Assembly (NCBI GenBank): GCA_030693065.1
Contig: JAUYBL010000015.1
Coordinates: 1 to 64,000, forward strand
DNA length: 64,000 nt
Direction of reading: 5' to 3'
From: Methylococcaceae bacterium
Lineage (GTDB): Bacteria > Pseudomonadota > Gammaproteobacteria > Methylococcales > Methylomonadaceae
The position numbers and the translations under genes were made by a program. Positions 56,746 through 64,000 of the stretch are shown in pieces. Under the pieces are notes generated by a model. That model searched no databases. It was not told the origin of the DNA and saw only the letters and a program-made list of their open reading frames with translations. Position 1 is the stretch's first letter, and each line of letters starts with the position of its first letter.

Positions 56746-57984
56746 TTATCGATGCATGTTGGTCGATAAATCCCACATCGGTAAAAAGATTCCCAACGCT
56801 AGTATCAACACCATGATGCCGATAATGACAATCAAAATGGGCTCGATGACGCTGGCGATGTTTTTTAATTCGGCATCCACTTCGGTTTCATAAAAATCGG
56901 CCACTTCTAACAGCATATCGCTGATATTTCCGGTTTCTTCACCCACCATAATCATTTGTACTACCAGCGACGGAAATAGCTGGGTGCTTCTGGCCATGCG
57001 GCTAATGGAGTCGCCTTTTTCGATACCGATACGCATTTGCTCCAGTTTGGAGGCGATATAGCTGTTGCCGATAGCTGCAGACACGATAGTAATGCCTTGA
57101 ATCAGCGGCACGCCGGCGCTTAAGGTCATCGCGAATGAGCGAGCAAAGCGCTCCATTGTTGATCGTTCAACAATGCTGCCGACGCCGGGGATGCGCAGCA
57201 TCAACCAATCCCATTGCAAGCGGCCTTTACGGGTGTTGATGTATTTGATAACGATCGCGCTCAACACCAATAAGCCGCTCAGTAAATAAGGCCAATAGTT
57301 GACAGTAAATTCGGAGATGGCCATTAGCAGTCTGGTTTGCCAAGGCAGCTCCGCGTGCATCTTGTCAAATACGCCTTTAAACGCAGGAATCACATAAATG
57401 TTGATGACAATCATGGCGATGCTGATTGCAATAATCACCATGGACGGGTAACGCAAGGCCGCTTTGATGCGGCTCTGGGTTTCCTTTTCGCGCTCCAGAT
57501 AATTGGAAATTTGTAAAAAAGCCTGATCGAGTCCGCCGCTGGTTTCGCCAACATGGACGATGTTGATAAATAGCGGGCTAAACACTTTTTGGTGCTGATT
57601 CATCGCTTGGCTTAAGGACGAGCCGGATTCAAGGCGTTTAGCAATATCCTTGATTGCATTTGCCAGAGCTGGATTACGTGTCGATTCACTCAAGCTGCGC
57701 AAGGCTCGAATCAGTGGCACTCCGGCTTTGGACAAGCTGTGCATTTGCCGACTAAACAACATCATGTCGCTTATGTTTAGACTATTGAATGCTTGCCAGC
57801 GATTGAATTGCTCGATCAAATCGTTATTGCCGGCAGCTTCGGTAATAGATACCGGCGTCAGGCCGCGATTGCTGATAATTTGCGCGGCCAGCGAGCTGTT
57901 GTCGGCTTCAACTATGCTGCTGACTAACATGCCTGCGGTGTTACGTGCAGTGTATTTAAAATGCGCCACGTTATTCTCCGGCAC
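56746..57984 (-). CDS. mshG: MSHA inner-membrane platform protein MshG
   Basis: 412 residues of the PilC/GspF family. Two T2SSF domains each have helices: MLFSRQMHSLSKAGVPLIRA, then RSFAMTLSAGVPLIQG. Three TM helices lie around 180, 230 and 390. It follows mshE by overlap of 14 bases. It couples the ATPase to pilin entry in the inner membrane. Confidence 0.93.
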   Translation of the reverse strand: MPENNVAHFKYTARNTAGMLVSSIVEADNSSLAAQIISNRGLTPVSITEAAGNNDLIEQFNRWQAFNSLNISDMMLFSRQMHSLSKAGVPLIRALRSLSESTRNPALANAIKDIAKRLESGSSLSQAMNQHQKVFSPLFINIVHVGETSGGLDQAFLQISNYLEREKETQSRIKAALRYPSMVIIAISIAMIVINIYVIPAFKGVFDKMHAELPWQTRLLMAISEFTVNYWPYLLSGLLVLSAIVIKYINTRKGRLQWDWLMLRIPGVGSIVERSTMERFARSFAMTLSAGVPLIQGITIVSAAIGNSYIASKLEQMRIGIEKGDSISRMARSTQLFPSLVVQMIMVGEETGNISDMLLEVADFYETEVDAELKNIASVIEPILIVIIGIMVLILALGIFLPMWDLSTNMHR

Positions 57985-59671
57985 CGGTAATACGTAACAC
58001 CTCGTCTATCGTGGTCATGCCTTGCTCGGCATAGTCTGCTGCGCAGGTCGAGAATCGGATAAAGCCCGGCGTTTGTAAAGCGGCCTGAGTAAAACCAGCC
58101 GCATCATTACGGCGCAAAGCATCGAGCGTTTCCGGGCGAAGATCCAGTAATTCGTAAACGCCTATTCTGCCTTTGTAGCCGGTGTGGTTACATTGATGGC
58201 AGCCGCGCCCATGCTGAAAAATGGTCTGGCTATAATCTTTGTTCTGGGTTTTTTCCAGCCAGATGCGTTGGCCCGGTTCGATTTCGGCAGGCTCTGCACA
58301 ATATTCGCAAATTCGGCGCACCAAACGCTGAGCAATGATCACCCGTAAAGCGCTGGCTAAAATATAGCCTTCAACACCCATATCCAGTAAGCGGGTGGCG
58401 GTTTCAATAGCGCCGTTGGTGTGTAATGTGGAAAACACCAAATGGCCGGTGATGGAGGCGCGAATGGCAATATCAGCGGTTTCACTGTCGCGCATTTCGC
58501 CAACCAAAATAATATCGGGATCTTGCCGCAATGCTGAACGCAACACGCTGGCAAAGGTCAGTCCTACTTTATCGTTAACCTGTGCCTGATTGACTCTCGG
58601 CAAGCTGTATTCCACCGGGTCTTCAGCGGTAATTATTTTGGTTTCCGGTTTGTTGACTTCGCTGAGCGCAGCATACAAGGTGGTGGTTTTGCCGCTACCG
58701 GTCGGCCCAGTCACCAGAATCAAACCATGCGGGCTGTTGATGTGTTTTCTAAAGCGACTAAGGATGTCGGCTGGGATGCCTAAATGATCAAGATCCAGCA
58801 GGCCGTGCGAATGATCCAGCAAACGCATCACCACGGATTCGCCATTTTGCACCGGTAATGTTGATATTCTGACATCCAGGGTGCGGCCTTTAACGCGAAT
58901 ATTAAAACGACCATCCTGGGGCAGGCGTTTTTCGGAGATATTAAGCCCGGCAATAAGTTTTAAGCGGATCACTAAGGCTGAGGCGATATTGGTTTCATCA
59001 AGTACCTGCTCAACTAATACACCGTCAACCCGCTGCCGAATGCGTAACACTTTTTCATCGGGTTCGATGTGTATGTCAGAGGCTTTGGCTTGGACGGCAT
59101 CTTCAAATAGCGATTGTAATAACTTGACGACCGGCGCATCGGTGACCTCTTGAGAGGTCAGTAGGGAATCAAGATCAATGTCATTTTCTGATAGTTCATT
59201 TCGCAGTTTTTCAGCCAAATTGCTGATTTCAGCGGTGCGCCGATAGGATTGATCAATGGCGGCCAATAAATCTGATTCTCTGACCACGGCCGCGCGAATG
59301 GTTTTTTTAAGTACCCGCGATAATTCATCCAGTGCCATTAAGTCGGTCGGATCGGCCATGGCCAGCAACACATCACCGGCATTATTTTCCAGCAGCATGA
59401 CGCGAAAACGGCGCGCCAAGCTTTCAGGTAATAATTTAACGGTATCTTGATTTCTTGGGTGCCGGGTAATGTCCAGAAACGGAATTTGTAATTGCCGCGA
59501 CAGGAAATTAAGCAGATCAGTTTCTTTAATAAAGTTAAGGTCGATAAGTGTTCGACCTAATTTTCTGCCGGTCTTTTTTTGTTCGGCTAAGGCCGCTAAC
59601 AGCTGTTCATGGGATATAACCCGGTTTTGAACCAGCAAGTCACCGATGCGTATTTTTTTGGTAATGTCCAT
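57971..59671 (-). CDS. mshE: MSHA assembly ATPase MshE
   Basis: 566 residues. The N-terminal MshEN domain shows RIGDLLVQNRVISHEQLLAA-type motifs at 8-31 and 39-62, the two-motif binding site for cyclic di-GMP. The ATPase core has Walker A GPTGSGKTT at 322-330, the Asp box ITAEDPVEYSLP, Walker B DIILVGEMRD and a His box. A four-Cys zinc finger (CEYC, CHQC) is near 460-490. It extends the pilus and is likely switched by c-di-GMP. It overlaps mshG. Confidence 0.94.
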   Translation of the reverse strand: MDITKKIRIGDLLVQNRVISHEQLLAALAEQKKTGRKLGRTLIDLNFIKETDLLNFLSRQLQIPFLDITRHPRNQDTVKLLPESLARRFRVMLLENNAGDVLLAMADPTDLMALDELSRVLKKTIRAAVVRESDLLAAIDQSYRRTAEISNLAEKLRNELSENDIDLDSLLTSQEVTDAPVVKLLQSLFEDAVQAKASDIHIEPDEKVLRIRQRVDGVLVEQVLDETNIASALVIRLKLIAGLNISEKRLPQDGRFNIRVKGRTLDVRISTLPVQNGESVVMRLLDHSHGLLDLDHLGIPADILSRFRKHINSPHGLILVTGPTGSGKTTTLYAALSEVNKPETKIITAEDPVEYSLPRVNQAQVNDKVGLTFASVLRSALRQDPDIILVGEMRDSETADIAIRASITGHLVFSTLHTNGAIETATRLLDMGVEGYILASALRVIIAQRLVRRICEYCAEPAEIEPGQRIWLEKTQNKDYSQTIFQHGRGCHQCNHTGYKGRIGVYELLDLRPETLDALRRNDAAGFTQAALQTPGFIRFSTCAADYAEQGMTTIDEVLRITGAGE

Positions 59672-59689
59672 GGCTATATCAGAAGCTAA

Positions 59690-61321
59690 CTATTGCCAGC
59701 GGGGTTGAGCATCCAGTTCTCTAACGCGTTTTTGGCTGGCATCAATATCGTTTTGCCAGTCTGCGTTGCTATTGATCAGGGACGCTTTGAGTAAAATAAC
59801 CAGTTCTGTTTTTTGGCTGCTGCCTTTGTCAAGTCTAAACAGATTGCCTAGGTATGGAATGCGAGACAATCCATAAACACCTTCTTTGTTTTCATTGGTG
59901 TTGTCTTGCATCAAACCGCCCAACACGATGATTTGACCATTTTCGGCTTTAACAATGCTGTCTGATTCTCTGATGGTGCTTAATGCGGTGGGTACCACTG
60001 ATGTAGAGCCGAAACCGTCAATTTTATATTCTCTATCTTTACTTTCCACTTTAGTAATAGATGGATGAATATGCAGCGTAATATCGCCACCGTCATTGAT
60101 TTGCGGGGTGACATCCAGGGCAATGCCGGAAAAAAACGCCGACAAAATAGGCGCGGGCTGAACGGTACCGCCACTAATGCCACTACTTACGACAATACCG
60201 GGTGAAATGCCGGTCACAAACGTTTCATCCTGGCCTACTTTAATAATCGCTTGCTGATTATTTAACGTAGAAATTCGCGGACTGGAAAGTACGTTGGTTT
60301 TACCTTGCGATTCAAGCAAGGTAACAACTGCGGTGAAATCACCGATTTGAAAACTTCCGGCATTTGCAGCTAGCGTATATACGCCCCCCGTCGCTACTCC
60401 AGGCGCAATTTGCAGTCCCTGCCTGATAATGCTTTTCCATTCCACACCATCTTGGTGGCTGTCATTAAGCACCACTTCCAGTATTTTGGCTTCCAATATG
60501 ACTTGTCGGCTGATCTGGTTTTGGGTTGTGGCTAAGAAGCTTTCAATCTCCCGCAATTGCATCGGTTTGGCCCGCGCAATGACGACGCCTGATTGTTTGT
60601 TAATGACGACAGTCGCATCTTTATCGACAGCAATTAAGGTACGTAATGCCTCATCAAGTTCTTTCCAAAAGTCCGTCTCGGTGGTGGTGGTGATTGAGCT
60701 GCCAGATGAGCGCATGCCAGTCATGCTGCCGTTATTGGGCTGATTATTGTTAAACGGTTGTGTGAGGTTTTGGTTTTGTTGATTGCCATAGGCTTGAGAA
60801 GAATTGCCCGTCTGGCCGGAAGAGACAAAGGTATTGGATTTACCTTGACGCAATAAATCTAAACGATCGATTTTGAAAGCCCTGGTTTGCAAGGTGGACG
60901 GATATATAACGTAACCAATTTCGGTTTTTTTATAATCATAGCCATAGACTTTTTGTACAGCATCCAATACCTGCGGAATGCTGACATTTTTTAGTTCCAA
61001 AGAAATAGTGCCTTTGACGTCCGGATGCACCACCATGTTGTCATCAGAATCTACCACCAGCCCCATAAAAAAATCGCGAGCATCGACTTCATGCACCGAC
61101 ACATTTAGCGGATGCCGAAGTTCATAACGCGCAGTTGCAGGGGGGATTTTAAATTCGGGTACCGGAATAGTTGGCGCTGCTGGTGACCCATTGCTCGGTG
61201 ACTGTGGGGCTTTTTGAGGAAAGGCGTCGGCAAGGTTGCCAGGTGCAGGTTGCTGCAAAGAGGCGCAGGACGTTATCAGTAACGATGCCGCGAGTTTAAT
61301 GACGAGCTTCGGTTTAGTCAT
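59690..61321 (-). CDS. mshL: MSHA outer-membrane secretin MshL
   Basis: 543 residues with a lipoprotein signal (ITSCASLQ, Cys19), an N-terminal domain rich in Pro, a Gly/Asn/Ser-rich linker (SSGQTGNSSQAYGNQQNQNL), and a C-terminal secretin domain (VLSSPRISTLNNQQAIIKVG, then IVLGGLMQDNTNENKEGV). It forms the gate through which the pilus leaves. mshK starts 16 bases upstream in the operon. Genes mshM and mshN, which follow mshL in Vibrio, are absent. Confidence 0.93.
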   Translation of the reverse strand: MTKPKLVIKLAASLLITSCASLQQPAPGNLADAFPQKAPQSPSNGSPAAPTIPVPEFKIPPATARYELRHPLNVSVHEVDARDFFMGLVVDSDDNMVVHPDVKGTISLELKNVSIPQVLDAVQKVYGYDYKKTEIGYVIYPSTLQTRAFKIDRLDLLRQGKSNTFVSSGQTGNSSQAYGNQQNQNLTQPFNNNQPNNGSMTGMRSSGSSITTTTETDFWKELDEALRTLIAVDKDATVVINKQSGVVIARAKPMQLREIESFLATTQNQISRQVILEAKILEVVLNDSHQDGVEWKSIIRQGLQIAPGVATGGVYTLAANAGSFQIGDFTAVVTLLESQGKTNVLSSPRISTLNNQQAIIKVGQDETFVTGISPGIVVSSGISGGTVQPAPILSAFFSGIALDVTPQINDGGDITLHIHPSITKVESKDREYKIDGFGSTSVVPTALSTIRESDSIVKAENGQIIVLGGLMQDNTNENKEGVYGLSRIPYLGNLFRLDKGSSQKTELVILLKASLINSNADWQNDIDASQKRVRELDAQPRWQ

Positions 61322-61337
61322 TTAATACATATCCTGG

Positions 61338-61667
61338 TTATTTTGTGGTCTTGTAGGGTCGTTGCAGCAATTGTAAGGTTTTGATGTTGCCATTTTGATT
61401 GATGGTGACGGCATTTTTACGGATTTTAATGATTTTAATGTTGCCCGGTATGCTTTGACCTTGTTTGGCTTGCACGCCGTTGATGGTTGCCCATCTGGAG
61501 TGTTCGGAGCTCCAGATTGCTGATAATCGGGGTTCTGCTTCGATGCTGATCTCGGCGGTTTCTGGTGTATTGATTGGATAAGCAGGCCGTGTGGGATCTT
61601 GATCAACGGCATAGCTTGGTAATGACACCACTGTTAACAAAAATATGTTCAATAATATTTTAAACAC
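61338..61667 (-). CDS. mshK: MSHA biogenesis protein MshK
   Basis: 109 residues with a signal peptide (MFKILLNIFLLTVVSLPSYA), DPTRPAYP and the pattern AIWSSEHSRWATINGVQAKQG of MshK, a small periplasmic pilotin-like protein. It overlaps mshJ by 8 bases and precedes mshL. It probably supports secretin assembly. Confidence 0.82.
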   Translation of the reverse strand: MFKILLNIFLLTVVSLPSYAVDQDPTRPAYPINTPETAEISIEAEPRLSAIWSSEHSRWATINGVQAKQGQSIPGNIKIIKIRKNAVTINQNGNIKTLQLLQRPYKTTK

Positions 61668-62295
61668 CTAACCAACCCTCTTCAAAACTGAGTGTGACTA
61701 CGTGGATGGTGATTTCTGCTACCGGATATTCTTTAACTTGGTAATCAATACTATCCCAAACAATGGCCCAGGGCAGGGCTTCTAACGCCTTGAGGTAATT
61801 AACGGTATCGGTGTAGTTGCCAGTAAAGGTGATCGCCAAGCCGTGTTTATAAATGGGGTGATGTTGTTGTTTCGCGTCTAATAAAGTGCTGGTTGGTAGC
61901 GTATTTAACTTAATCAAGGTCAATTGTTTATTCTGCTTAAGCATATCGCTTAAGGCCTTAGCCATTAATGCAGCGGGCACAAATTTTTTGTCACCCAGCA
62001 TGATTTGTTCTTGCAAGCCGCTGTATTGAGTTTTCAATTCAAGCAACTTAGCCTGGTTAACGGCATTAGGATCAGTTTTGCTGTTATTTTCAAGTTGGGC
62101 TTCAACTTGTTGTTGGCTGGCTAGCTGAGAGTTGATATTACTCAGTTGTTGCGTAAGAGTATTTTGTTTAAGCGAGATCGGCTGGTAAAAAAGGCTGTCC
62201 CAGCCACTCCATAATGCGGCGAGTAGGGCGACGAAAACGATAATTTTTTCACGATTGGTAAGGCTTTCAAATCTTTCTTGGAGTTTATTGAGCAT
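61660..62295 (-). CDS. mshJ: MSHA biogenesis protein MshJ
   Basis: 211 residues from the Met at 62295 (MLNKLQERFESLTNREKIIVFVALLAAL); the frame extends upstream into its neighbour, which is not used. It has a single TM near 22-38, a coiled-coil region (LTQQLSNINSQLASQQQVEAQ), and a PilO-like globular end. It sits between the PilN-like gene (11-base overlap) and mshK (8-base overlap). It belongs to the inner-membrane alignment complex. Confidence 0.88.
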   Translation of the reverse strand: MLNKLQERFESLTNREKIIVFVALLAALWSGWDSLFYQPISLKQNTLTQQLSNINSQLASQQQVEAQLENNSKTDPNAVNQAKLLELKTQYSGLQEQIMLGDKKFVPAALMAKALSDMLKQNKQLTLIKLNTLPTSTLLDAKQQHHPIYKHGLAITFTGNYTDTVNYLKALEALPWAIVWDSIDYQVKEYPVAEITIHVVTLSFEEGWLGV

Positions 62296-62902
62296 GATCT
62301 TTGTCAGTGGGTTGCTCGGAACTGCTGAGGGTAAAGTCCATTTGTCCGGGGTGGGTGATGGATTTTTGCATCGCAAGTTTAGCGAAAGTTTGCCCCCTGA
62401 ATGCCTGTTCTTGTTGTAAGCGCTGAAATGTCATTGGAATTTGTTCCGGTTTAAAGCTACTGCCTGCAAATCTTAAATCGCGGTGTTGTTTATCAATATG
62501 GATGGCGGTTAACCAGACGTCAGGCGTGGATTGATTGGCGAGTGCCTGAAAATAGCTGGAAAAGCCCTGTGACAACTGTGCTTCTTTACCGGCAAGCAGC
62601 TGTAATGTTTGCGTGGCTTCTGTGACACTGTTTTGCCACAGCTCGATTTCTGCAATTAACAATACATTCGGCTGCTGGTTGGATCGTGTCGATAACAGTG
62701 AGTTTACCCGGGCTTGTTCATTGTTAAGCGTGAGCTGTGCTTGCTTTAACTCAGTTTCAAGGGTGCTGATATGCCATGATAAATAAGCGCTAAAGCTTAA
62801 ACATGACATGATCACGGCGACCAAAATCGCAGTGTACAGCTTGATACCGGACTGCTTGTGTTGTTGCGCGAGAATTTCGCTGTATAAGTTAATCTGCTGC
62901 AT
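62285..62902 (-). CDS. PilN-like MSHA protein (second half of MshI)
   Basis: 205 residues from the Met at 62902 (MQQINLYSEILAQQHKQSG), which overlaps the mshI stop by one base (TAATG). It has one TM at about 22-42 and a long coiled coil (TLETELKQAQLTLNNEQARV). The family is PilN/MshI2. With MshI (PilM-like) and MshJ (PilO-like) it should form the cytoplasm-to-periplasm link. Earlier in-frame Met codons lie inside mshI. Confidence 0.84.
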   Translation of the reverse strand: MQQINLYSEILAQQHKQSGIKLYTAILVAVIMSCLSFSAYLSWHISTLETELKQAQLTLNNEQARVNSLLSTRSNQQPNVLLIAEIELWQNSVTEATQTLQLLAGKEAQLSQGFSSYFQALANQSTPDVWLTAIHIDKQHRDLRFAGSSFKPEQIPMTFQRLQQEQAFRGQTFAKLAMQKSITHPGQMDFTLSSSEQPTDKDHAQ

Positions 62903-63870
62903 TAAAAAGCTTCCACTGCGTAGCGCAACGTTGCGCCAATCACCGGTGAGCATCGGGATTGGGTGGTGTCGTCCAGCAAAATATCACAATCTACAATCGC
63001 GGAAAGGTCCATGATTCTGGCGGTAATGCCGTGATCGCTGTTGAGGATATTTAATAATTCCTGGGTATTTTCTGCCAACGGAATAACCGCTAACCCAGAA
63101 ATAGGCGGAATGCCGTAATAGCTTTCAACGTAATCCAGCGAACGTTGTATTTCCAAGGCCAGATTGTTTTGTTCAATCCTGCTTTGGCTGTCGTTGTCGG
63201 CATTTTGCAACGCTAAGCCTAAGTCTCGGTAGCCAATATCAAAATTACGGGAGAGGTAAATAGTGCCTTCTTTTTGGATGAGTATTGTGCCTGAGGATTC
63301 TTGCAGATGCAGTACAGCAACGCCGCGTTTATTTTCCGGGAGCAGTACCGCTAAGTTGCGCAACACGGTTTCTTGAATATCGATCACTTTGAGTTGCAAA
63401 CCAGCCGTTGTCGCTTGATCGGCAAGCTCTTTAATTAAGGTATTGGGACTGGCGACTACTTCCAGCATTTTGTTGCTGCTGGCGCGCATTGATAACGGCA
63501 CAGGATAATAATCGATAGCTGCTTTATCGATAGCAAAGTCAATCAGATCAGCCACTTTCCAGCGAATAGCGTCACGCATTTCGTGTTCTGCAACAACAGG
63601 CGATTCAATGTTGACGCGGCGATAATTATCGGGAGTTAGCACCCAATGACAGCTGTATTCATCAAGCTTAAAACGATCAACCAGATCGCGAAGCACAACT
63701 GATTGCTCAGTAATTTTTAGAATGGGGATAAATTCGCAATGGCTGAGCCGTAGCTTGTTATTGTCCGCTTTTTTAGCAACGGCCAGCGCAATGCCATTTG
63801 GCAAAAGGCTAATGCCGACAATGCCTTTATCTTCAGATTTTTTGCCAAACAATTTTTGCAGCAGCTGCAC
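62902..63870 (-). CDS. mshI: MSHA biogenesis protein MshI (PilM-like)
   Basis: 322 residues of the actin-like PilM family. KGIVGISLLPNGIALAVAK is the start, SPVVAEHEMRDAIRWKVADLI and GVAVLHLQESSGTILIQK follow as nucleotide-fold strands, and YVESYYGIPPISGLAVIPLA is near the end. It is the first gene of the operon in this window. A TATACT box on the minus strand at 63914-63909 lies 39 bases before the ATG and may be its -10. Confidence 0.88.
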   Translation of the reverse strand: MQLLQKLFGKKSEDKGIVGISLLPNGIALAVAKKADNNKLRLSHCEFIPILKITEQSVVLRDLVDRFKLDEYSCHWVLTPDNYRRVNIESPVVAEHEMRDAIRWKVADLIDFAIDKAAIDYYPVPLSMRASSNKMLEVVASPNTLIKELADQATTAGLQLKVIDIQETVLRNLAVLLPENKRGVAVLHLQESSGTILIQKEGTIYLSRNFDIGYRDLGLALQNADNDSQSRIEQNNLALEIQRSLDYVESYYGIPPISGLAVIPLAENTQELLNILNSDHGITARIMDLSAIVDCDILLDDTTQSRCSPVIGATLRYAVEAF

Positions 63871-63980
63871 GGCACATTTCCAGCGGAGTGAGTAAAAGTG
63901 TGATTCAGTATAGCGTAAGATAACGTTTTACATGATTCAAAAAAGCCATCGCTAGCGGCTTCGGGCATCTTTGGTAAGTA

Positions 63981-64000
63981 ATACCAATGACAATAAGTTT
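63981..64000. repeat. Left end of a second MITE-like copy
   Basis: ATACCAATGACAATAAGTTT matches the left arm of the element at 41958 with two changes in the middle, and is also preceded by TA. The window ends inside it, so the rest cannot be seen. Confidence 0.6.

Overview
The window looks like chromosomal DNA of a gammaproteobacterium, most probably a Methylococcales-type methanotroph. Pointers are the gamma-type gshA, the MSHA pilus set, two VPLPA variants of the PEP-CTERM sorting signal, a TIGR03790-type protein and hydroxypyruvate/tartronate-semialdehyde genes. No pmo, mxa or rRNA gene is present, so the assignment is an inference. No tRNA, rRNA or CRISPR array was seen.

Layout. 0-4.4 kb: a broken DDE transposase, a VPLPA-CTERM protein behind a sigma-54-like site, a type 2 polyphosphate kinase, a bacteriohemerythrin with no normal start codon, and a lipoprotein. 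4.4-12.1 kb: seven tightly overlapping minus-strand genes (MMPL exporter, flavin halogenase-like enzyme, DUF3261 lipoprotein, ketosynthase, hotdog dehydratase, ketoreductase, ketosynthase). This is the conserved tail of an aryl polyene/xanthomonadin-type pigment cluster. It lacks carrier proteins, a starter ligase and an ammonia-lyase here. It is followed by a decayed PhoX-like gene, a Spy/CpxP-like protein, a phosphopantetheinyl transferase and a membrane-fused spermidine-synthase-like protein. 17-23 kb: OmpA-like lipoprotein, a TIGR04073-like protein, an ABC exporter, gamma-glutamyltransferase and an SmbP-like His-rich protein. 23.3-30.4 kb: tartronate semialdehyde reductase, hydroxypyruvate isomerase, a YbgC-type thioesterase, Uma2, a LolA-like protein, Aas and LplT. 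Thioesterase and LolA-like genes normally sit in aryl polyene clusters, so this may be a displaced half of the pigment locus.

30.4-47.1 kb: TetR regulator, recQ, gshA plus APS-reductase-type cysH, a second VPLPA-CTERM protein, hslO, msrA, a RegB/RegA redox two-component system, a small membrane protein with a highly structured leader, lpxD, moaC and divergent moaDE, a TIGR03790-type protein, ppa and a DUF2797 protein. 47.3-50.6 kb: the ilvI-ilvH-ilvC branched-chain amino acid operon with a clear terminator. 50.7-63.9 kb: a compact MSHA pilus locus (mshI, pilN-like, J, K, L, E, G, then A, C, D, O, P on the minus strand) with mshQ turned round on the plus strand and no mshM, mshN, mshF or mshB.

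Intergenic DNA carries several REP/BIME-like repeats, one of which encodes the C-terminus of a protein, and a 90-bp MITE-like element whose end recurs at the right edge. The least explained signals are: (1) a strong promoter plus three consecutive hairpins ahead of a 69-residue membrane protein at 41.5 kb; (2) a minus-strand promoter/terminator pair at 39.2 kb with no gene, a candidate small RNA; (3) the partial pigment cluster with a halogenase-like enzyme.
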